From contig NMRA01000048.1 in assembly GCA_002633005.1 (NCBI GenBank), positions 1,136,679 to 1,200,678 on the forward strand: 64,000 bases of DNA. The letters are read 5' to 3'. Position numbers and translations under genes: made by a program. Origin of the DNA: Phoronis australis. Lineage: Eukaryota > Phoronida > Phoronidae. The first letter of the stretch is position 1. Each line of letters opens with the position of its first letter. This document shows positions 29,101 to 38,100 of this stretch, piece by piece. A model generated the notes under the pieces. That model did not search any database, was not told where the DNA came from, and worked only from the letters and a program-made list of their open reading frames with translations.

Positions 29101-32100
29101 ACTGTACACTGTACACTGTTGGTACACTGTATCGCAAATTTATAATCAGTTGTAATGTCCTGTGAATTATTATATTTTTGTGCTATTTCATGTTGACAAG
29201 TTTCACAAGCATAATTTGGTCTACAAACAGCAGTACGTTATGCCACGAATGATATATTTATTTAAACGCGTAACAGTTTCAGTAGTCGCAATGTTCCATA
29301 GACACATGGTGTGCTCCTGAAATTATCCCCAGTGTTCTGCCTTAATGAGTTTTAAGGTGAAGAAACCTTATTGTGTTTTTACTGGTTATCCGCAAACCAA
29401 TGTATTGGACAGGTATCCAGTGTATGTACTATGTATACTGATATGTTACCCACTATATATACAATGTATATTAGGTTACCCACCATGTTCATGCAACATA
29501 AATTGGTTGGTGTTCTACCTATGTATAACGTATATTGACAGGTTACCCACAACGTATATTGACAGGTGAGGTTACTTACCATGTATACAGTGTACATAGC
29601 CAGGTTACCTGCCATGTATACAATGTATATTGACAGGTTACTTGCGGTGTATGCAATGTATATTGACAGGTTACTTGCTGTGTATACAATGTATATTGAC
29701 AGGTTACTTGCGGTGTATACAATGTATATGAACAGGTTACTTGGTATAAACATGTATATTGTTCAGCTACAAGTTCAGTTATTGGTGCATTTGCATTATT
29801 AGTATGCTTGTTGGATTTTTCTCGATATTTTTAATTAAGATATTTGTTTTCCAATTGCCAGAAAGTGTCAACGAGTACCTCCGTTTAGCAGGACAGTGTG
29901 ATAAACAGCAGCTTCTGCGGATAAAGACCGCATTTGAAAAGAAGAACCAAAAATCTGCGCAGACAATACAGACTCTCCAGAAAAAACTGGAGAACTATAA
30001 TAAGAGGTTAAAGGATGTGGAACAGTTTGGGGTCACAGGTCACAGGCAGCCCAAGGAAGTTCTCAGGGACATGGGACATGGGCTCAAGTGAGTTCACTGT
30101 GTTTGTAGTTGGTCATGATTTATGATCGATGAGCGATAAATGACTTGTTGTTGAGCTTACAATTTTTCCACAAATCTTTCTCCAGGGTGCCCGCACAGAA
30201 GTTTTATTCATGCGTAAAAGGTGCTGCACTTGATTGAGTTCACTGGTTTTGTCAGGTCAAACGGCTAAGACATTTGGTTAGTTCTCAATGACGATCTCGG
30301 GTTTACAGACCAATCAGATATCTTGGCCAGTTCAACTGGCAGAACAAATGGAAGTGAATCACATACAGCCAGTGTCTGTTGGTCTGTTGTTGGACAAACA
30401 TCAGCCCTCTCTAGCCACCGACTGCAAGCAAATCGCAGAAAATTTGCAGTCTCTATGTTAAGTCAGCAGATATGACGTCTGATTGGTCAGTCAAGTGATT
30501 TAAATCACAGCTGGTTATAAGTCTTAAATTCAAAAGTCTAGTGTGAAGGAAATCATACTTTTCATGTCGATTGAATAAAAATTTGTTTATCAAATAAGGT
30601 AATGCTGGTTTGTAATTGTCTTGCTGAGATGATCCTTGATATTCTGTCTAAAAATCAATAACATGAGATTTGAAAAATAGCTAACGAGTACATTTGATCT
30701 GTATCTTGTTTTGACTTGATGATCAGTGACCTTTATTAACTGATTACCTGATGCTGTGCATAAGTTTGGGGGAAAAATTCAATTACAGACATCTAAAATG
30801 ATGAATCTCCACGTTTAAATGTCATGGCATGGTAACCTTGGTTATAGTCTAGAAATCTTAATTTGTTTTTTGCCCTTTTCAACTTTTTCCTCACAAATTT
30901 TATTGATTACCTGCGTCATGTTAGAAAATATGATAGGTGGAAAATTTTACAAAGTTAGTCTTTAACCATGCCCAGAATTGAACATTGGCATTTGGCTTTC
31001 ATCAATTTTCGACTGCTGGTTTATGGCCCATGGTAATTAATCCAAGTATGTTGATTGTGGACTGCTGTCTAGTTTTAGCTTCTAAAAGTCATATTTCCTG
31101 TCGAATTTTCAAAAACCTAAGTGTACTTTTCACGACAGACTTTATGGCTGGCCATGAGGGTGACTGTGTCATTGTAGGATTCTTTTAGTGACAAAAGCTT
31201 GCTTTGCATAATTATGCTGTGCCTTATCTTCACCAGGGCGAAGCGAGGAAAATAGAAGAAGTATTTCCGAGGCATGGAGACTCATATAAAATGAAAAGAA
31301 GGACAAAAAACTTTCAAGAAAATTGTCTAAAATTTGTAGAAAAAGTAAAAAGCAAATCTTTTTTGGATCCATTCTCATGGGGTAGACATCTGTGCTCGTG
31401 TTTCTATCGCGTGAATATGAATGTTTCAGCTGCCTCTGGATGGAATGCTAGTCCAACACAGGTTATTTCCCATCCACTGCAGTTGTTCATTAGTATCTGA
31501 GTCAACTGCAGCAAATCGTGGTATGCCTTGCTTAGGGGCTCAACTATATGGCAACCTTTTTTTGGTAGTCCACCTTACTGCCCATTGAGCTACATATATA
31601 TAGTCTCTGCTTTATGTTCGTAAGGTAATTAAAAAACCTTCACAAGTTCTGTATCTAGTAATGCTTAGTAACAGTCATTTGAGGAAAACAACTGATGGAA
31701 ATGAAAATTGTATTCAGGGAAAACTCATGGAAATTAAAACTTTGCTGAATCAGTCATGTACCCATTGAGAAAATGTCAGTAATTCTCCTTTGAAATGTGT
31801 TTTGTTTTGTATACTATATATTGCGGAAGCAGTTGTGTTACTGGTCTGTTCAATTGTTGCAGGGGAGTTGGTGCGAATATTCGTGACGGGATCTCGGGTC
31901 TTTCAGGGTAAGGTCAAGTGTCTTCACAAGTGGTTGCATGTTTTGTTGAATCAGTTGAATCAACAACGGCGTATGTTGTTTCTTCTGTAGCAAATTAAAC
32001 ATTTGTGAATATAGAATAACGACCACATGTTTCAATTCTGGAATTATCAATGTTTTCATTCTCACGCTGAGCAAGTGATCAAGTTCTGATATTGGAGTCT

Positions 32101-35100
32101 TGGAAATTGCATGTTTTTGGAACAGAATCTTTCATTTGACATTCATTCACGCCCACCAATAGAGTGATCTCGAGCTCTGGGCTGTCTAAAAAAATTTTGA
32201 AGGGATGTTGCTCTATGAAATGAGGGGCAAAAACTATTTTCTTGCCTTTGTGGGTTTCGCCATTGGCCCTGTCTCGCTGATGATTAATTTTATGCCTTGT
32301 TCAGATATTTGTCCATTCTTGGCTGATTGAGTGCTATCTTGTAGCTTAGCATGATCATCAATCAGTAAAAGCATCTTGCTCCCTTCAGTCTCTTGATAGT
32401 TGTCTAACTGCTGGCTGATGTGGCCATTTTTCCATCATAAACTTATTGGGTCGGTGTCAGAAGCTTTATATGACTGTGGCATTAGTGAAGGTGCTTCAAT
32501 GTACAATAGCTATTGGGTAGTTCTTCACTTATTTTACTCAGCAATAACGGAAAATTCCCAGAGCTTTCTAGGGTACGTGCCTAAAACTACCTACTTTGAG
32601 ACAGGTCTGAAGACACATTGGCTGGCTACTCTTTCTTGACAGGTATGCAAGAAAGTTTAGCATGTGAGTTTATTTCTGCGGATTAGCAATGCCTTTGTTC
32701 AGTTCTGTTCAAGTTTCTCAGCTCTTTTTGTTGTTCTTTTAATGATGGCAAGTTTGAAAAACTTTGTGAAATAGCCATCATGATTACAAAGTGCGTTTTC
32801 TTGAGTCACTTTTATGTTGAAGTTTTTGATGGTAATGTAAAGAAAATCATAAGTCTAAAGGGCATAACTGGATTTTTATGTTTTTAACCAGATAAATGGG
32901 GTGAAATGCATCTTTCAGTCAAAAATTTGGAGAGGGAGTTTTCAAACTGCCCCTCCTCTATTATCACCCAGAAAACAAATGAACTCGTTACATAATGGGT
33001 ATTTTGCATTTATTGGTTTTTGTTTCCATTAGGCATGGGATTTGTGATGAAAAATCGATCACAATATTCTAGTGCTTGCTCATCCATTTAGGGACAGTTT
33101 TCACACGGATGCTGTTTCAGCTGTACATCTGGCCGATCTAAAGAACAAGAGTGTACCTCCATATTCATTTTGCATTTTCAGTTTGTAAACTAAGAGGCAA
33201 TGTGTGACTTTTCATTACAGGGATAGGCTTATTTTTTCTTCTTGAAAATGGTGTCGGCAGTGCAAAAAATGTCCATTTGGAAAGTCTTCCTTGTATTTAA
33301 ATATGTACTGATTTCCAGTACACGTGTAGTGATGACATCATCAGTTGTTCTGATGAGGTCACTGCTTCCATGCATGCAAACTTTCATCATTGTCTGCTTT
33401 TGTCATGATGTATGTGCTGAGATGGCTTCCTTTAACTGTTGCAGAGGAGTGGTCGGAAATATCAAGGGAGCGACAGAGTGAGTATTTTATACTCATAAAA
33501 GGTAACAGTTGTTCGATTTTTAAACTACTGGTCGTTGCATCATTGATAATTGTTTTGTGTAGTCTCTTATGTGGACAGAGTTGTACAATGATAGCCAAAA
33601 CACCTTCATTGTACAATGATAGCCAAAACACCTTCATTGTACAATGACAGCCAAAACACCTTCATTTAGAGGTCAAAGCTGCTCATGCACTTTATGAGCT
33701 AGACTAAGTTACGGTCGTGTTTTTGCCTTAGAAGTTTTTTTTTTGGAATTTTCAAAAATTTATTGTGACTAGATATTTAGATCTACTGAATATGGCTGTC
33801 ATCATTTTGAATGTCCTTTTAACCCTGTGTTATATGTTTCAGAATGATAGTTTCAAAGCCAAGGGAATTTGCTCACCTAGTAAAAAATAGATTTGGTAGT
33901 GCAGACAATATTGCTCAGTTGTCCAGTAAGTATTTGCAATATTGTTTTAGACACACCTAGTTTGTTCTGTTAAGTCTAGAATATCAAGTTCAAATAATGT
34001 ACTTTGTCATAGCCATGTAAGCTAGTGAAGGCTTCCTCCTCAAAGTGGTATGACTTTGCACTTGATTTCAAAATTTTTTTATTCAAAAAAGTCATCAACA
34101 AACTCACTCTTACAGTTAGCAGCAGTGCACTAAAGGCATTCTGTGTCCGTACTTCAAATTGATACGCACACATCATGCACACTACTTTTTTCTATGACTA
34201 TGTGTAAATAAAATCACCAAGTCAACTGTCTAGAAAGTTAATCTATGGCACTTTTCCTATCAGTTCATTTACTCGAATTTTATAAAAATTTTTATCTTTG
34301 TGTCTTGATTTCTCTCTCTTAAAGCTCAAACACTTTGATTAATTTTCTTATGTATTTTACCCTGTAAAAATTTTCTAGTTTTGTATAGTGTGTCTATGGA
34401 AATAAGTTGTTTATTTTTTGTCCAAAGTAAAACAGATTACTAATTAAATTTTTTTGTGTATTCAAGGTCAAAGTGAGGAAGTTTATATTGCTAACGTGAT
34501 CAGTTGCTTGTTAGTTTAACACGCACAGTCTTACAAAAGCTCTGTTAACAACTCAAGAAGACAAATTCATGCATTGATTTCCATTCAGTGTCGTGGAGTT
34601 TGCCAAACTTTGTTTATTATTGTCCCTTGTCCCTTTTGCAGAAAGCACGGTAGATGACGCACAAGAAGTTCGCAGTGAAAAGGACCATCCTTCAGGGGGC
34701 AGCACTCTGCCAGCTAAGTAAGAGAGTCTTGTTATTAACTGGCCGAGATCCCATCTACTGGTTGCCGCGACTATTAGCATTGGCATCTGTAGTGAATATA
34801 TTCGTTCCTGAATCGAGATAGGTTATCACAAATGAGTCAATCGTCTTACCCAATGACAGACGCTCGAAATTGTAGCTTATTTTGTGAAGTGAGTCAAGTA
34901 TTTGGTTTCAAAAGTGGAGCAGTCTTACAGCCAGTGTGTTCTCTGATGGCGTGTAGTAAGTGTTAAGTAGACTCACATAGGTCTACCTTTGTTACGGTCT
35001 CTCTAAGTTTTCATCTAGTGAAGTGGCTGTTGTAGTTTACCACTTTTTCTCCATGATTGTCTTGAGGTTAGGGTCCAAACAGGTTTTGACATTATGTACT

Positions 35101-38100
35101 TTTACGGGGAATGTTTATGATTGTTTGCTTGAGTGTATTGTGGCTAGGCGGATGATTTTCTATTCCAAGCTCACACTTGGTGACCCTGAGGTACAAGCTA
35201 CAAACACAAGTTCAAACTTGAGATTTTGTGCGCCGACTGTGTAATACCTTTCACACTGGGTTCATCAAGTGCAAACCAGAATTAGACATTCAGCCTTGTA
35301 AACCATAATGTGCTCTAGCACAACGTATGCAGCTTGAGTTTGAACTAACTTAGCTGAACCTATTTGAGTTTGAAGGCTTTTAAATGATCCCGAGTACAGG
35401 TAACCTGGGAACAAGTACCTTTTGGTTTTGAGGCAATTCTGTAAAATTAGTACTTAAGGCATAATCTGTCAGTGCACCTGCACCCTCTTTTTCGTGTTTT
35501 CTCCTTGTGGCTGGCTCCAGGCATGTATCCAGTCTAATCAAGTGTCCATTTGTTGACGTGTGCTCAATGCTCTGATCCTACTGCCACATACTTCCATTGA
35601 ATTTCACCCTTTTCCACTCTCAAGTCCATTTCACTTCGTTTGTTCCTAACTCTGTCATAAAAAGAGTTTACCTTCCAAAGTAATGTGAGGATAGGTCTGA
35701 TGAATTTCCCGTCCTAAATGTATGTGGTATGTCTACCACGCCTACCTGTATGTCTACCATTTGCTTCAATTAGATAAGCGCAAAACGGACACTGGGAGAA
35801 AATTGTTCATTCACGGAAAATAAGACAAACATGTAAAGCCCCCCACAGTGATAATGTAGTGACTTTGCCAATCTTCAACAAATACATAGTGTTTTAAATT
35901 AGGACTTCCAACCAGTTGTATTGAAAAATCTCGCTTGCACTCCATACAAAACACAAGTTTTAAAGATATCAGAACAGCAGCTTTTTCATCACAGGATATC
36001 ATTTTAATCGCTTTCAGGCACAGTGCTTTTAAACACTTTAATATTAAGTTGAAGAAATTAACTTTTTGTTTAACACCATTCCCTTATGCACATGTCTCTG
36101 TAAATCCTGATGCTAACATCAAATTATCAGATATTCCTAATCGTTATCCTTTGCAGACTACGAGATGTTCTTGATGGACATGACAACAGCCACTCGTAAG
36201 ATTTCCACTGAGCGTGTCCATAATCAGTCAGCGTGTCCATAATCATTCCTCTTCACGCTGTTTGCTTTCTCTTGCTAATTCCTTGCTTGTCTTTCAGTTA
36301 ACCTATCAGGTCTCTTTCCGTTAACCTATCGGATCTTGATTTGGCTAGACACTATGGAATGCTAAACAATTATAGTGAAAGTAGAATTTCTCTTATTTCT
36401 ATCATAGAAATAACACTTTTGCTTGCGTGTTTTTTTATTTGTTGTAATGTTTGGATGTTACTTTGGTTATTACTGTGAAACTCTTAGTAACACTGAAAAA
36501 ACTTGCATTTAGTTTTTGCGAATGTGTTCTCTTGAAGTCATGATGCGGCATTTTACTGTGGGTGCCACTTGTGAGCGAATATTTATCTCTTAACCAGTCA
36601 TAAAAGCCTTCCTGTCAATTTCTTTTGTAGAAACATTACTCAAAGTATCACTTAACCACATATAATTTTGGTGGATGAGTTATTGTAGACCTCAGATTGC
36701 ACCAGATGTGTTTAACATCAAAATATGGGTATTCACTAGTGATGCATGTCAACAGTACTAAGTTCATTACCAAAATAACAATGGTTAATCAAAAGTTTCC
36801 AACTTATTCTATAATATGGGTATTCACTAGTGGTGCATGTCAACAATACTAAGTTCATTACCAAAATAATTATGGTTAATCAAAAGTGTCCAACTTATTC
36901 TATAATATGGGTATTCACTAGTGATGCTTGTCAACAATACTAAGTTCATTATCAAAATAATAATGGTTAATCAAAAGGGCCCAACTTATTCTGTAATATG
37001 GGTATTCACTAGTGATACATGTCAACAATACTAAGTTCATTACCAAAATAACAATGGTTAATCAAAATTGTCCGACTTATTCTGTAATAGGGTATTTATT
37101 GATAGCTGGATATAAAGGGGCCAATCTCCGGGCATATCAAAAAGGTGCCATCTTGCCTTTTTGTGGCTGTACCTGATTGTTTTTCCTTTTAATATGTTGT
37201 CAAAATGAGCTGTCAACGGATACTTAACATTTGACAGTTAGAGTAAGTTGCATATCGTGCAAGCACTCCATGGTCTCCAGTCTTTTCTCATTTGCATTTT
37301 GACGAGGCATTTTTTGTTCATTGTTATCAAAAAATATATGTGCCTCATAGTAACAATCTGGTTTTGTCAAGTCTGCTTTTGAATTTGTGTTTATTTTTCC
37401 CCAAATGCATTGAGTTAATTTTTTGCAATTTTTTTGCAAGTTGTCAAGTGATGCATTTAAATATATGCTTTTTCCAGGTGATTAATCTAATTTTATAAAA
37501 TTTGATACTGTTTAAGCATTTATGAGATACCATGTCATGAGCTCAGTGTTGCCTTAGTGAGCTACCACTATCTTGTGAGCAGTGTATTTGCCTTTGATAT
37601 TTTTGGTGAAGTTTTCCAAAAGCCTTCCATTGTGATGTTGTGAAATTTTGTCAGCTGTACTAGATGAATTTCATTATTTGATGGAAATAATTCTTGGCAG
37701 GTTACTTTGTAATCTTGATGGCTGGATAAAACTAATTGATTGACGATAGTTATGAAGATATTACATGTTAAGGTCTTATTTTATTTTAAATTATGAAAAA
37801 TACGTTTATAATATTGTTAATCCAGTCTCATTTTTAACTTCGGAAGAAGTGCTTTTGCTTAGAATTTGAGCTTTATGGAAGCTTTCCAATCCTGATTTTT
37901 TTTTCAAATTTGGCATGTGTCTCATACCGGCCAAACAATACACCTTCTAATCAGGTGTCTCATACCGGCCAAACAATACACCTTCTAATCAGGTGTCTCA
38001 CACCGGCCAAACAATACACCTTCTTATCTGGGTACCTCTCGTGTTTTCCCATTTCAGTTTCAAGGTTTACTGTTCCGAGGACGATGCGCTAAGTGACATA

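Noticed and set aside
28654-29165. Open frames of 90-157 codons on both strands rich in Val/Gln/Cys/Tyr/Thr
   Set aside because: By-product of the 25-bp TACACTG-based array, stop-free in several frames on both strands.
31204-31500. Lysine-rich plus-strand open frame in a TMCC intron
   Set aside because: The flanking TMCC exons already join in phase and homology without it, and the peptide matches nothing in the family.
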